Shown: positions 19,622 to 32,273, counted from the first letter of the stretch. The stretch: DNA of 64,000 nucleotides from Bartonella bilalgolemi (GCF_023500045.1 NZ_JAMCOF010000003.1:93023-157022), one strand, 5' to 3'. The notes: generated by a model not told the origin, from the sequence alone. Made by a program: numbers and translations.

Positions 19622-20185
19622 TTAGTAAATACGTTAAAATAATCAAAATTAGACGAGAAAAAAGTAAAATAAAATTGTTTTTATAAATCAAGTAAAAGAA
19701 AGTGAATGTTGATTTAAAAATTTTGCGTTTAAAGGCTTTGAAATTGTGTAGGGAAATTATGACAGGAATTGAGAACACATTCAATACTAATATATTTCGA
19801 AAAAGTATAGCTATTAAGCTATGGTATTCATAGGGTATCGCAATTTTTTATTTACAACTTTTATAACGAAATTGGTTATATCTGTTTCTTTGAGAAAAGA
19901 GCACTATTTAAATTTTACAATCATTGTGTTGTTTAGATAGATATAGGCTTTTGAACAAATGTTATCTAAAATGTTAGAATTGGATAAAAAAGGCAAATTA
20001 TAAAGAAAAAGAATTTCTTTTTTACAATGTGAATGCAAAAAAAACACAGTTAAGTGCTTTTTTCTATTGTTGATTTTAACTTATAATTATCAGCATTATT
20101 GAATGAGAGAAGGTTTTTATAAGCTTGTTTTATAAAAAAACGAGATGTTTATCGCATATTATAATTTAAAGGGAGTACTCAATAA
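19622..20185. other. Divergent intergenic region between secDF and mscS-like gene
   Basis: About 560 AT-rich bases that must hold both promoters. No reading frame with recognisable features lies in it; a minus-strand open frame that runs into secDF is a shadow. The ribosome binding site GGGAG at 20171-20175 serves the plus-strand gene. No yajC is seen. Confidence 0.5.
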
Positions 20186-22567
20186 ATGCTTATTCTTAAG
20201 ATAAATATGTATTCACTTTTAAATAGAAACTTCCTTTTTTTCTTAATTTTTTTAACCAATGTTTTTTCTAGTTTTAGTGCATGGGGAGATTTAGCATCAC
20301 CAACTGAGACAATTGCACAGTCAATAGGCTCACAATCAGTTGATAGAATTATTCAACAACAGGAAAAGGTTATTGAGACTCTTGTACAGAATATTAAAAT
20401 TTTACAAACAAACTTAGAAAACAAGTCAGAAGATGTACATGTTTTGACAAAATGGAGATTACAGGCGCGAGATATCAGTAAACGAGCTTTGGACGGGGTA
20501 TTTGTTTTGCGCACTTCTCTTAATGAAATTAATGAGGTTATCGGTCAGTTGACAGCATTAGATGATAATCCAAAAAAAATGGAAAGTGAAAGAAAAAAAT
20601 ACTCGAATATTATAGAACAAAAAAATAGGATTAATAACGCACTTCATCAATTGGAGGAAATATTTTTAGCTGCAAATGAGATAGCAAAACTGACAATTTC
20701 TCAGTCTCGAGAACTTTTTGTATATATGTTTAAACAAGTTAAATTTTCAATATCAATGCTTCAAGAGGTTGTTGAAAAAACAAAAGAGGCCTTTTTTGAC
20801 TTTATTTTATTATTTGATTCTTGGTGGAAATTTGCATCTTATTTTAAACCTTTACAATTATTTTGTGCTTTTTTTATTCCATTTGTTGTTACCTTAGGTC
20901 TTGCATATTTTTCTAGTAAATTTATTACGCATGTAAAGTCTTATGTTTTCAAAGAAAATGATGAGGTATCTTATTTACAACGTTTATTGATTGTTTTGAT
21001 TTCAATTTTACTGCCTTCTTTTGTATGTCTTATTTATGTTTATCTGACATTATTTCTATTTCGTAATTTTGGCACAGATATAGGAACACTTACAGACATA
21101 TTTCATACGATTGGGAATCAAATTATATTGGTCTTTTTATTGAATCGTACAGCAGTTATTCTTTTATCACCGCATAGACCACATATACGTCTTTTAAATG
21201 TTACACCGTTGGCAGCATATCAATTAATAATTTGTATGACTCTTTTAGGTGTGGTGTTTGCATTGGATACGATTCTGGATAGTATTTATCGAATAATATC
21301 AGCATCTTTTTCTTTGATTATTGCAAAAAGCTTTATTGCTGTTTCTCTTGTAGGAGTATTGTTGTTTATTATCTCGTTTATACCTTTGCAATTTAAGCGC
21401 CAAAGTATAAGAGAGGAAGCACCGTCTTGGCTGTTTTATATACGTATTTTGTTTATTATACTCGGGTTATTGCTAATTGTAATGAATTTTTTAGGGTATA
21501 TTGGTTTAGCTCGTTTTATTATGCAACAAATTGTGATCTGTGGGGTATTTTTGGTGTTAATGTATTTGGGGATGCGAAGCGCTTGTACTATGGGAAACGA
21601 AGGAGAGCTTATCAGAACGAGTGTTGGTCGTGCTTTGATGAAAAGGTTTCATTTAGAAGAAAAAACAATGAATCGATTGGGGATCATTAGCAGCATTTTT
21701 TTTAATTTGGTTGTTATTGTATTTTGCGCAATACCAATTGTTATGCAGTTTGGTTTTTCATATTCCGATATGAAAACAATGTTGTGGCAATTAATGACTA
21801 GTATTCAAATTGGGAATATATCCATTTCTTTGATTTCTATTATCATGGGAATAATCGTTTTTTTTGTTTTTTTATTTTTTAGCCGCTTATTTGTTAGTTG
21901 GTTAGATACTGCGATAATGGTGCGTGGAGAATTCGATTCTGGTGTACGTAATTCTATCAAAACAGTCATAAGTTATAGTGGTATTGCTTTATCAGCCTTA
22001 GTAGGGTTATCAATTGCAGGATTCAATGTTAGAAATTTTGCACTTATTGCTGGTGGGCTTTCGCTTGGTATTGGTTTTGGTTTGCAGAATATCGTCCAGA
22101 ATTTTGTGTCTGGGCTTATTATTCTAATTGGGAGGCCGTTTAAATTGGGCGACTATATAGAAACTGGAGCAGTGCGTGGTATTGTAAAACGTATTAGTGT
22201 ACGTGCGACAGAACTTGAAACATTTCAGCGACAAACAATTATTGTTCCCAATTCAAGTCTTATTAATAATAATGTGAGCAATTGGACTCGTCCTAGTAAA
22301 ATGGGGCGAATTGATATACCTTTAACCGTTTCAACTAACGTTGATCCAGAACGGGTTGTTGAAATGTTATTGGAGGTTGCTTCAACAATAGAAGGAGTTT
22401 TAAAAAACCCTGCGCCACAGGCCAGTTTTACGGCATTTGATAGTAAGAATTTTTCATTTACTTTAGCTATTTATGTGCCTAATATTACTTCTACATCTAA
22501 GGTTACTAATGCACTTCGTTTTATACTTTATAAACGTTTTGTTAAAGAAGGAATTGTGGAATGCTAA
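20186..22567 (+). CDS. Large MscS-family mechanosensitive channel
   Basis: 793-residue multi-domain channel. A signal peptide-like N-terminus is followed by a periplasmic coiled-coil region (about 45-175, containing VIETLVQNIKIL), then many membrane helices, and the conserved MscS pore and beta-domain at residues of about 600-780 (GGLSLGIGFGLQNIVQNF, then FKLGDYIE and the IIVPNS motif). It would open under hypo-osmotic stretch and release solutes; family members with extra helices are MscK/YbdG/DUF3772-like. Start ATG at 20186 with GGGAG 10 bases upstream. It is monocistronic. The C-terminal vestibule ends soon after the beta-domain (GIVEC). Confidence 0.9.
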   Translation: MLILKINMYSLLNRNFLFFLIFLTNVFSSFSAWGDLASPTETIAQSIGSQSVDRIIQQQEKVIETLVQNIKILQTNLENKSEDVHVLTKWRLQARDISKRALDGVFVLRTSLNEINEVIGQLTALDDNPKKMESERKKYSNIIEQKNRINNALHQLEEIFLAANEIAKLTISQSRELFVYMFKQVKFSISMLQEVVEKTKEAFFDFILLFDSWWKFASYFKPLQLFCAFFIPFVVTLGLAYFSSKFITHVKSYVFKENDEVSYLQRLLIVLISILLPSFVCLIYVYLTLFLFRNFGTDIGTLTDIFHTIGNQIILVFLLNRTAVILLSPHRPHIRLLNVTPLAAYQLIICMTLLGVVFALDTILDSIYRIISASFSLIIAKSFIAVSLVGVLLFIISFIPLQFKRQSIREEAPSWLFYIRILFIILGLLLIVMNFLGYIGLARFIMQQIVICGVFLVLMYLGMRSACTMGNEGELIRTSVGRALMKRFHLEEKTMNRLGIISSIFFNLVVIVFCAIPIVMQFGFSYSDMKTMLWQLMTSIQIGNISISLISIIMGIIVFFVFLFFSRLFVSWLDTAIMVRGEFDSGVRNSIKTVISYSGIALSALVGLSIAGFNVRNFALIAGGLSLGIGFGLQNIVQNFVSGLIILIGRPFKLGDYIETGAVRGIVKRISVRATELETFQRQTIIVPNSSLINNNVSNWTRPSKMGRIDIPLTVSTNVDPERVVEMLLEVASTIEGVLKNPAPQASFTAFDSKNFSFTLAIYVPNITSTSKVTNALRFILYKRFVKEGIVEC

Positions 22568-24142
<1,575 letters not shown>

Positions 24143-24207
24143 ATTGTATATTGAGTTAATCCGAAAGTGATAGATTATACAGAAGAGTAAAAGAAATTAT
24201 CCTTTAT

Positions 24208-25623
24208 TTATTTGATGTATAAGTTTCTTTTTTTTTTGATAGAGTCTTTTTTTCCAAAAATAGAATACATGATTCCTAAGAAAATAAACCACAGTGGAGT
24301 GCATTTTAAAGCTGTTAAGGTATCAGATTCTAGTGTCAATAAAAAAAGAATAAAGGCAAAGAAAGCTAAAATAATCCAACACATAAAAGTACCTCCTGGC
24401 ATTTTATAGGTAGAAGTAATGTGCTGCATAGGATAGTTGCGACGATAAATCATATAACTGATTAAAATTATAGACCATACAAATATAAATAAAATTGCTG
24501 CAATGGTGGTGATAATTGTAAAAGCGCTTATAATTGTTGGTGATAATAACAAAAGTGTATAACTTAATAAGACACATAAACAAGAGAAGAACAGTGCATT
24601 AGCTGGAACATAATTGTTAGAAAGTCTTCCTAAAAAACTAGGAGCTCCCTGTCTAGTAGCAAGACCGTATATCATACGGCTAGTAGAAAAAATTCCACTA
24701 TTTGCAGAAGATACAGCTGATATGAGAACAATAAAATTAACTAATCCAGCAGCAGTTGGAATACCTGCTAGCAAAAACATATCGACAAATGGGCTTTTAT
24801 CTGCAGCAATTTGATTCCAAGGTGTAACTGACATAATTACAATGAGAGAAAAGATATAAAAGAGTACGATACGGATAGGGATTGAGTTGATCGCTTTTGG
24901 CAGGACTTTTTCCGGTTCTTTGACTTCAGCTGCAGTGATTCCAGCTAGTTCAATACCCACGAAAGAAAAAATACTAATTTGAAATCCGGCAAAGAAACCT
25001 GCAATACCTCGAGGGAAAATATCTCCATCATTCCACACGTTACGGAGAGAAGAAACGGTACCATGTGGAGAAATGAAGCCAATAAAGATCATATAAGATC
25101 CAATAACGATTAATGCTAAAATTGCTACAATTTTAATAAGGCCAAACCAAAATTCAAGTTCACCAAATAATTTTACTGCTACAAGATTAAATATTAAAAA
25201 GAAAACAATACAGATGAAAACAGGAAGCCATGGATTAAGTTCGTACCACCAAAATTGTGCATAATTGGCTATTGCGATAATATCTGCTGTTCCAGTTACA
25301 ATCCAACATAACCAATAAGTCCAGCCGATAAAAAATCCAATCTTTGGTCCTAAAAAATGAGCTGAAAAATCAATAAAAGACTGGTATTCTGTATTTGAGA
25401 GAAGCAATTCTCCCATAGCGCGCATTACAAAATAAAGAACGCAACCGATAATGGCGTAAACTAATATGATTGAAGGACCAGAGATACTAATTGTTTTTCC
25501 TGAACCCATGAATAGACCGGTTCCAATAGCACCGCTGATAGCAATGAGTTGTACATGGCGATTGCCCAATCCGCGTTGTAATTTTCTTTGATGATTTTCA
25601 GCTAAATTTTGTTTATAGTCCAT
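24208..25623 (-). CDS. Amino acid permease, APC family, CycA-like (D-Ala/D-Ser/Gly)
   Basis: 471-residue inner-membrane transporter with about 12 helices. The N-terminus has LQRGLGNRHVQLIAISGAIGTGLFMGSG, shortened here to its key part ISGAIGTGLFMGSG, and IELAGITAAEVKEPEKVLPKA is typical of the AAT subfamily. Overall pattern is closest to CycA, the D-serine/D-alanine/glycine:H+ symporter, but substrate cannot be fixed without phylogeny. ATG start at 25623, preceded by a perfect AAGGAGGT Shine-Dalgarno about 11 bases away. Stands alone beside a gene-poor region; amino-acid import fits the reduced metabolism of a host-dependent bacterium. Confidence 0.85.
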   Translation of the reverse strand: MDYKQNLAENHQRKLQRGLGNRHVQLIAISGAIGTGLFMGSGKTISISGPSIILVYAIIGCVLYFVMRAMGELLLSNTEYQSFIDFSAHFLGPKIGFFIGWTYWLCWIVTGTADIIAIANYAQFWWYELNPWLPVFICIVFFLIFNLVAVKLFGELEFWFGLIKIVAILALIVIGSYMIFIGFISPHGTVSSLRNVWNDGDIFPRGIAGFFAGFQISIFSFVGIELAGITAAEVKEPEKVLPKAINSIPIRIVLFYIFSLIVIMSVTPWNQIAADKSPFVDMFLLAGIPTAAGLVNFIVLISAVSSANSGIFSTSRMIYGLATRQGAPSFLGRLSNNYVPANALFFSCLCVLLSYTLLLLSPTIISAFTIITTIAAILFIFVWSIILISYMIYRRNYPMQHITSTYKMPGGTFMCWIILAFFAFILFLLTLESDTLTALKCTPLWFIFLGIMYSIFGKKDSIKKKRNLYIK

Positions 25624-27176
25624 TTTTATGAAGACCTCCTTATTATTAAGGCTAAATTACGCTAAAAAAGGCAATTACTCATATAGACGCATGATATAAG
25701 TGAGTCGTAAAAAAGAAAACATTTTTAATGATTTTAAATGATTTATAAATTCAAAAAAATGAGGTGAGCTGATGATGATTTTGTTATTTTATTTGGATGA
25801 GTAACAATAAAAACTTAGATATAGTACTTTAACTACTCTTTGGAGGTTGAATTGTTTTTTTCTGGGGTCTGAGATAATGCATAAATATCATTCTCGTTTA
25901 TATAGAAAGAACTATTTTCATGCTTATCAATATTATAGGCTTGTATTAGGATTATTATTTTAGCATTATACACTTAAAATTTAAAAAAAAGCAATAAAAT
26001 ACTTTTTGTTTTTTATCGTTAATATTCTAGGAAGGAATAAGTACTCTTCAATAAAATAGCAGATTTATGAATGAAGCAGTTGAAGATTAAGAGTCATATA
26101 TATATTAGTTATATTAGTTTATAATTTCCTCTTTTATAAATTAAAGTGGCTAAAGCTAATTGTAGTAATGATTTCGCTTGTTATGTTTATGGGAATAGGA
26201 GTATTACAAGCTATAAGAGATAAAATTTGTACATATCAAGTCAAGAAAATTTTTCTAAAAAGGTAAGTAAATCGAGTATAGTTTTGAAGAAAAATAATAT
26301 TAATATTACTAATGATAATGCAAAAAAGCGTAAATTATGCTCTGCTAGTATTAAGTCAAGAAAAAGTTATGCTGAGGAGGAAGAGTATAGGTTTATCGGA
26401 TTTTTTTATAGAACTTGAAACGAAGAGGCACTAATTAATATACAGGGATAAATAATTAGAGAAAGTTTTCCTAAATTGAAAGTTAAAGCTATTGTTCTAC
26501 AAGTTTCGAGCTATTTTCTTTTCCCTATATGTTTTTAGTTAATACTTTTTTGAATAGGGAGTAAGTCTCAGTGACAAGTTATATTATTCTTTTTATTGCA
26601 GTATAATTTCGGATACTTACCAATCTCTCAATATTTGGGAAAGCTCGTAATGTTTGTTATTTCGGTTAGGGAGATGTAATTGATAATAGTGTGTGATTGG
26701 TAGTTATTTACTAAAATTATGATCATTTCTGAAAAAGAGCATGTTCGATATATTTAGTTTGATTAGAATCTACTCTGAGGATTAATATCTAATTATTTAA
26801 TATAACGTGTAATTCTATCATGACCTTTTATTTAGCACAAGTTTTTTAAAGTAGGATTCTCTAGACTAGTTTTTCAGTTGAAATATACTATACAATACTA
26901 ATTCATTTATTAGGAAGCTATTCAAGAAAATTAAAAAGAATATAAAAGGGGTAAAATAGATCAACAACTACAATAATTATAATATCTTTTACTTAGTTAG
27001 CCGTTATTGCTCTTTATATTCAGCAATTATTCATCACAAGGATAATTAAGGTTTCGTTGAAGATCTTTATATAAAACCAAATTGATGTATATTATATCAA
27101 TAGTTTATGATAAATGTGACCATTGGGGTAGACGAATATATATATTTAGACAAGAAAAAATTATAATTTTAATACT
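25624..27176. other. Gene-poor, AT-rich region with decayed reading frames
   Basis: About 1.55 kb without a convincing gene. It contains: a 10-codon frame at 25772-25804 behind a GAGGTGAG site; a 28-codon frame at 25877-25963; and two overlapping frames at 26168-26266 and 26227-26418 that look like pieces of one former gene. An inverted TCCCTAT/ATAGGGA pair lies near 26522-26562. No transposase, integrase, tRNA or rRNA is seen. The likely reading is gene decay, typical of Bartonella, but an unlisted small RNA cannot be excluded. Confidence 0.5.
26168..26418 (+). pseudogene. Possible frameshifted remnant of a small membrane protein
   Basis: A frame from ATG 26168 encodes a hydrophobic helix (VMISLVMFMGIGVLQAI when read with the preceding open codons) followed by basic residues, and stops at 26266. 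From about 26227 the next frame stays open to 26418 with a Lys/Ser/Asn-rich stretch. A hydrophobic anchor running into a basic tail across a frame change suggests a broken short membrane protein. No family is recognised. It could equally be chance in AT-rich DNA. Confidence 0.2.
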
Positions 27177-29066
27177 TTATTGAAAATTATTGAAAATCCG
27201 AGTGTAATTAGAGTTATTAATTTCTATAGGATATTCTTTATTTGCAGCTTGTAACATTTCTAATTTTAAATCTTCTCTTATCATCATATCTATATTAGTA
27301 CGTATATCAGGTAAAAGAGTATGAGCTGTAATATCTTCAGGTATGATTGATGTCGTTATTTTATAAACAATACGATTTGCTGCATTTACGCCTTTTACTA
27401 CGCCGTAATGATCTTTGGTGCCATAAAAAAGTGCTTTAACTCCTTCAACGCCGAAGATTTGTGATGAGTCTTGGCGTCGCAGAGCTGGAGTTGTTTGTTT
27501 TATAATACCAAGCTCCGTTGCAAGAGCATCAAGACTTTTTCCTTTAGCTAGTTGTTTGAGAGTATCTTGAGCTTTTTCATCAAGAAGACGCTGAATTTCT
27601 TCTTCTTTCCATTGAATAATAACGTTTTGTTTTACTTCTGAAAGTGTTCTATCACGGGCAGGAATAATCGTATCTACTTGATACCAGAGATATCCTCCTT
27701 CTGGAAGAGAAAGTGGGTCCATATCAATACCTTCATCTGATTGATAAATAGCATTTAATAAAATATCTTTTTGAGGTAAGTCTGTGAGTGATATTCCTTC
27801 AGTTGTCTTTCCTGTTTTATCAATAGTAATTTTGCGTAGAGGCAATTTATATTGTTTTGCCAGCTCTACAAGAGAAGCACCTTCAAAACGAGCATTTTCA
27901 ATTTCTGTATACTTATTACGTACATGAGTTGTAGCATAGTTTTTGGCAAGTCTTTGGCGAATCTCCTTTTCTACCTTTTGAAGGGGAATTTGAGTTGAAG
28001 GCGTAATATGGGCAACGCGAATAATTACAGGACCTTGCAGATCATTAATGACAGCACTAATTTGTCCTTTTTCGAGCTCAAAAATCTCAGATGCTAAATG
28101 ATTAGGAAGTTCATTTTCTGCTAGAGGTCCCTTCGTTATATCACTGAGGTTTTTTTTCTCTTCTTTAACTAAGGCATCAAAACTTAAGCCCTCGGCTATT
28201 TTTTTTGCTGCATTATCAGCGGCTTCGCGTGTAGAGAAACGCAGTTCCTCAATTATACGTTTTTCAGGAATAATAAAACGCGAAGCATTTTGAGTATAAT
28301 AAATCTGTATTTCATTTACTGAGATGTCTTGTGGTTTTAAAAATTCCTCTGATGTTATAGATAATAAAGAGACAGTACGATATTCTGGAGCACGAAATTT
28401 TTTCTTGTGAGTATCAAACCATTTTTCTAATATCTCTTGATCAGGATCAGCAACTTTTTCCTCTTTTTTTAGATCTATAACGAGGTAATCAGCGATGCGT
28501 TTTTCTTCGTAATAAGTAGCAAGTGCTTTGTAGAAAATATTTGGTGTTTTCATACCAGATAGTGAAGCTAAAATAAGCTGATTACGTTTTTCTTTTTTTG
28601 TATAATAATTTAAGAAATTCCTTTCGTTAGTATTTAGTTGTTGGAGATAGTTGAGAAATAAATCGCGATTAAAGGCTCTATTACGTTGAAAAATATTGTC
28701 GTTACCAATGATACGGGCTAGCATATCTTTTGAAAGATTAATTTTCATTTTACGCGCTTGTTCATCAAAAAGGACATCCTGTTGCAATTGGTTTAGCACA
28801 AAAATGGGAATTTTGTATTTCTGTATTTCATCTGGTGTAAACATTCGTCCAAGATGAGAAGTAATAGCTAAACGTAAACTTTGATCAGCAAGTGCGAGAC
28901 GATAATTATCAACAGTTATTGTAGATTTTCCAGAAGTAAGCAGCTCCTTTTCATTCATTATATGCAATTGTGGTACACCCCATAGAAATATAAAGCATAA
29001 AAGCAAAGTGGTAAGAAAAATCTTGGCAACCCAAGAATTTACAGCATTTCTTATGGTTTCAAGCAT
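27177..29066 (-). CDS. ppiD: Periplasmic folding factor PpiD-like (SurA_N/rotamase)
   Basis: 629-residue membrane-anchored chaperone that helps newly exported proteins leave SecYEG and fold. One N-terminal helix (about 12-32) anchors it; a SurA_N-type chaperone domain follows; a PpiC-type parvulin region lies near residues 255-360 (ISVNEIQIYYTQN, FDALVKEEK); the C-terminal part is a second SurA-like arm. In this family the rotamase domain is often inactive, so chaperone activity is the safer call. ATG start at 29066. Divergent from tpiA, as in many alphaproteobacteria. Confidence 0.9.
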   Translation of the reverse strand: MLETIRNAVNSWVAKIFLTTLLLCFIFLWGVPQLHIMNEKELLTSGKSTITVDNYRLALADQSLRLAITSHLGRMFTPDEIQKYKIPIFVLNQLQQDVLFDEQARKMKINLSKDMLARIIGNDNIFQRNRAFNRDLFLNYLQQLNTNERNFLNYYTKKEKRNQLILASLSGMKTPNIFYKALATYYEEKRIADYLVIDLKKEEKVADPDQEILEKWFDTHKKKFRAPEYRTVSLLSITSEEFLKPQDISVNEIQIYYTQNASRFIIPEKRIIEELRFSTREAADNAAKKIAEGLSFDALVKEEKKNLSDITKGPLAENELPNHLASEIFELEKGQISAVINDLQGPVIIRVAHITPSTQIPLQKVEKEIRQRLAKNYATTHVRNKYTEIENARFEGASLVELAKQYKLPLRKITIDKTGKTTEGISLTDLPQKDILLNAIYQSDEGIDMDPLSLPEGGYLWYQVDTIIPARDRTLSEVKQNVIIQWKEEEIQRLLDEKAQDTLKQLAKGKSLDALATELGIIKQTTPALRRQDSSQIFGVEGVKALFYGTKDHYGVVKGVNAANRIVYKITTSIIPEDITAHTLLPDIRTNIDMMIREDLKLEMLQAANKEYPIEINNSNYTRIFNNFQ

Positions 29067-29221
29067 TATTCAATTAATCCTATAATTGGGTATATTGATT
29101 ATTAACAGTGATAGAATTTGCAATAAAGATGAAGAAGATGCAAGCTTAAAGACTTGCTTTTGTTGTATAATTTGATACTTAACGCAAAAAAATGTATTAA
29201 GATAGCCTTTGAGGTGAAAAT

Positions 29222-29986
29222 ATGGCTTCGGATCTCCAACCTTTGATTGCTGGAAATTGGAAAATGAATGGAACAGGCGAATCTCTTGGAGAGCTGCGGG
29301 CTATTGCTGCTGGTGTTAGCTCTGATTTGGGTCGTTTGTTTGAGGCACTTATTTGTGTTCCAGCCACACTTTTGTCACGTGCTTCTGATATATTACATGA
29401 TGAAAAGCTTCTTTTAGGAGGACAAAATTGCCATTTTAACAGGAATGGCCCTTATACTGGAGATGTTTCAGCATTTATGCTTAAAGAGGCTGGAGCTAGT
29501 TATGTTATTATTGGACATTCAGAACGCCGTATAGCCTATCATGAAAATGATGCTGTTGTTTGTGCTAAAGTAAAAGCTGCATGGCGAGAAGGTCTTGTTT
29601 CTCTTGTTTGTATTGGTGAGACGTTAGAGGAACGTGAAGATGATAAGGTATTTGACGTTATCAAACAGCAGCTTGAGGATTCTTTGCCAGATGGTTCAAC
29701 AGGAAAGAATACAGTTATCGCTTATGAGCCGGTGTGGGCTATAGGTACCGGGAAAATTCCTACTTTGACAGATGTTGAGAAGATCCATAATTTTATTCGT
29801 GAAAAGATTAGCTTTCGCTTTGGTGATAATGGGTATAAAATACGCTTGCTTTATGGTGGATCAGTAACGCCGTCTAATGCATTTGAGCTTTTGAGCATTC
29901 CCCATGTTAATGGTGCTTTGATTGGTGGAGCAAGCTTAAAAGCAGTTGATTTTTTAAATATTTGCGATGTTTATCGTAGATTATAA
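29222..29986 (+). CDS. tpiA: Triosephosphate isomerase
   Basis: Interconverts dihydroxyacetone phosphate and glyceraldehyde-3-phosphate in glycolysis and gluconeogenesis. A complete 254-residue TIM barrel with the catalytic residues visible: K14 in GNWKMNG, H99 in IGHSERR and E169 in YEPVWAIGTG; the phosphate-binding LYGGSV is near the C-terminus. ATG start at 29222 with GAGGTGAAA just upstream. First gene of the tpiA-secG-pyrG-kdsA-eno block. Confidence 0.97.
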   Translation: MASDLQPLIAGNWKMNGTGESLGELRAIAAGVSSDLGRLFEALICVPATLLSRASDILHDEKLLLGGQNCHFNRNGPYTGDVSAFMLKEAGASYVIIGHSERRIAYHENDAVVCAKVKAAWREGLVSLVCIGETLEEREDDKVFDVIKQQLEDSLPDGSTGKNTVIAYEPVWAIGTGKIPTLTDVEKIHNFIREKISFRFGDNGYKIRLLYGGSVTPSNAFELLSIPHVNGALIGGASLKAVDFLNICDVYRRL

Positions 29987-30065
29987 GGAGTAAATCATAA
30001 TTACCTCTTGGATTATACTTAATTTGTGTGTAGGTAGTTGTGAGTAATTATAAAGAGCAAAATTT

Positions 30066-30503
30066 ATGCAAACAGTACTAATTGTTATTCATTTTTTGGT
30101 TGTTATTGCTTTGGTTGGTGTTGTGTTACTTCAGCCTTCGGAAGGCGGTGGATTTGGTGGTGGTTCAGGCTTTATAAATACCCGTGGTACCAAAAGTGCA
30201 TTGACGCGTTTGACGACTCTTTTAGCAATTTGTTTTTTCGCAATATCAATTGGACTTATTGTGGTTGGAAATTTATCAAATTCTGATTCTGATATTCTCA
30301 ATCGTATTCCAATTAACTCGGGACAAAATTCAACAAAAGAGAATACGTCAGAGAGTACACCATCAGCCGGGGATGAAGTTCAGCCTTCTATTATTGATCA
30401 ATTGGGTGGTATTCCTGCATCTTCTCAACAACAAAATGGCTTAACTGTACCTAAAAATGAAGATCCACTTCCTCCACCAGTGGGTAATTCGATTTCTAAA
30501 TAA
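30066..30503 (+). CDS. secG: Preprotein translocase subunit SecG
   Basis: Small inner-membrane partner of SecYE that aids SecA-driven export. Two helices (about 5-25 and 52-72) flank the conserved QPSEGGGFGGGSGF loop. The C-terminal half (about 75-145) is a Ser/Pro/Gln-rich hydrophilic tail, common in alphaproteobacterial SecG. 145 residues, ATG at 30066. Lies between tpiA and pyrG as in related Rhizobiales. Confidence 0.94.
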   Translation: MQTVLIVIHFLVVIALVGVVLLQPSEGGGFGGGSGFINTRGTKSALTRLTTLLAICFFAISIGLIVVGNLSNSDSDILNRIPINSGQNSTKENTSESTPSAGDEVQPSIIDQLGGIPASSQQQNGLTVPKNEDPLPPPVGNSISK

Positions 30504-30644
30504 TAAGCCTAAGTGGTTTTATATAAAATTGATATAGATCATTATGAGGTATTGTTTTTCCGCATTTTTGTTTTGTGAAATTAAAGATTGTTTTTTCATT
30601 TTTTACTAGAAAAATCATCATGAATTATTTATCATCACAATCCC

Positions 30645-32273
30645 ATGGCACGTTATATTTTTATTACTGGTGGTGTGGTTTCTTCTCTTGGGAAAGGCAT
30701 TGCTGCGGCAGCTTTAGCCGCATTACTTCGGGCTCGTGGTTATCACGTACGGATCCGAAAACTTGATCCTTATTTAAATGTTGATCCAGGAACAATGTCG
30801 CCTTATCAACATGGTGAAGTATTTGTTACTGATGATGGTACAGAAGCAGATCTTGATCTTGGCCATTATGAGCGTTTTACTGGCTGTTCTACGAATAGCC
30901 AAGATAATATTACGACTGGGCGTATTTATCGCAATATCATTGAACGAGAACGGCGTGGTGATTATTTAGGAGCAACTGTTCAGGTTATTCCACATGTTAC
31001 AGATGAAATTAAGAAATTTATTACTACAGGTAATGAAGAGTTTGATTTTATTTTGTGTGAAATAGGTGGAACCGTTGGTGATATTGAGGCTATGCCTTTT
31101 CTTGAGGCAATTCGTCAGTTGCATAATGAATTGCCAAGGCAAAGTGCTATTTATGTACATCTTACATTAGTGCCCTACATTTCTTCTTCAGGAGAATTAA
31201 AGACAAAGCCTACACAACACTCCGTTAAAGAGTTACGAGCAATTGGTATTGCTCCTGACATTCTTTTAGTACGTACAGATCGATCTATTCCAGAAGCAGA
31301 ACGGCACAAGCTATCGCTTTTTTGTAATGTTCGTCCAAGTGCGGTTATTCAGGCATTAGATGTTCCAACGATTTATGATGTGCCTATGGCCTATCATAAA
31401 GAAGGCTTAGATTTGCAAGTTCTTTCTACTTTTGGAATTGATTGTGCTCCTGAGCCAAAAATGGATTGTTGGGAAGATATTACACATCGGATTCATCATC
31501 CTGAAGGAGAAGTTACAATTGCAATTGTTGGAAAATATATTGGTTTGAAAGATGCTTATAAATCTCTTATCGAGGCGATTGTACATGGTGGGTTAGCAAA
31601 TAAAGTAAGGGTTAATGTTGAGTGGATTGAAGCAGAGCTTTTTGAAAAAGAAAATCCTACATCTTATTTAAAAAAAGTTCATGGGATTTTGGTTCCTGGA
31701 GCTTTTGGCGCGCGTGGTGCAGAAGGTAAAATCGAAGCGATTCGATTTGCACGAGAGAATAAGATTCCCTTTTTAGGTATTTGTTTGGGTATGCAATTAG
31801 CCTGTATTGAGGTTGCACGCAATGTCGCAAATATTAAAAATGCTTCATCAAGTGAATTTTGCAAAACAAAAGATGCAGTTGTGGGTTTAATGACCGAATG
31901 GTTTAAGGGAGATGTTTTTGAAAAGCGCACTGCATTTGGAAATCTTGGTGGCACAATGCGTCTTGGTTCTTTTGTGGCTGAATTAAAAAAAGGTAGCCAT
32001 ATTTCAAAAATTTATGGCACTACAAAGATTTACGAGCGGCATCGTCACCGTTATGAGGTGAATATTCATTATAAAGATAGACTAGAGCAATGTGGATTAA
32101 TTTTTTCTGGTATGTCGTTAGATGGCATGCTGCCAGAAACAGTAGAATATCTAGATCATCCATGGTTTATAGGTGTTCAATATCATCCAGAATTAAAATC
32201 GCGTCCATTTGATCCTCATCCACTTTTTTCTTCTTTTATTAAAGCTACTATAAAGCAAAGTAAGTTAGGGTAG
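30645..32273 (+). CDS. pyrG: CTP synthase
   Basis: Makes CTP from UTP, ATP and glutamine. 542 residues: N-terminal synthetase domain beginning [17 protein letters not shown] with its P-loop, and a C-terminal class I glutamine amidotransferase with the nucleophilic cysteine in FLGICLGMQ and the His/Glu pair in [10 protein letters not shown]. All regions are intact. ATG at 30645. It sits directly upstream of kdsA, spacing 35 bases, so co-transcription is likely. Confidence 0.97.
   Translation: MARYIFITGGVVSSLGKGIAAAALAALLRARGYHVRIRKLDPYLNVDPGTMSPYQHGEVFVTDDGTEADLDLGHYERFTGCSTNSQDNITTGRIYRNIIERERRGDYLGATVQVIPHVTDEIKKFITTGNEEFDFILCEIGGTVGDIEAMPFLEAIRQLHNELPRQSAIYVHLTLVPYISSSGELKTKPTQHSVKELRAIGIAPDILLVRTDRSIPEAERHKLSLFCNVRPSAVIQALDVPTIYDVPMAYHKEGLDLQVLSTFGIDCAPEPKMDCWEDITHRIHHPEGEVTIAIVGKYIGLKDAYKSLIEAIVHGGLANKVRVNVEWIEAELFEKENPTSYLKKVHGILVPGAFGARGAEGKIEAIRFARENKIPFLGICLGMQLACIEVARNVANIKNASSSEFCKTKDAVVGLMTEWFKGDVFEKRTAFGNLGGTMRLGSFVAELKKGSHISKIYGTTKIYERHRHRYEVNIHYKDRLEQCGLIFSGMSLDGMLPETVEYLDHPWFIGVQYHPELKSRPFDPHPLFSSFIKATIKQSKLG

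Noticed and set aside
19536..19784. Minus-strand frame upstream of secDF that could be mistaken for yajC
   Set aside because: It overlaps the secDF start in another frame and its translation lacks the YajC pattern.
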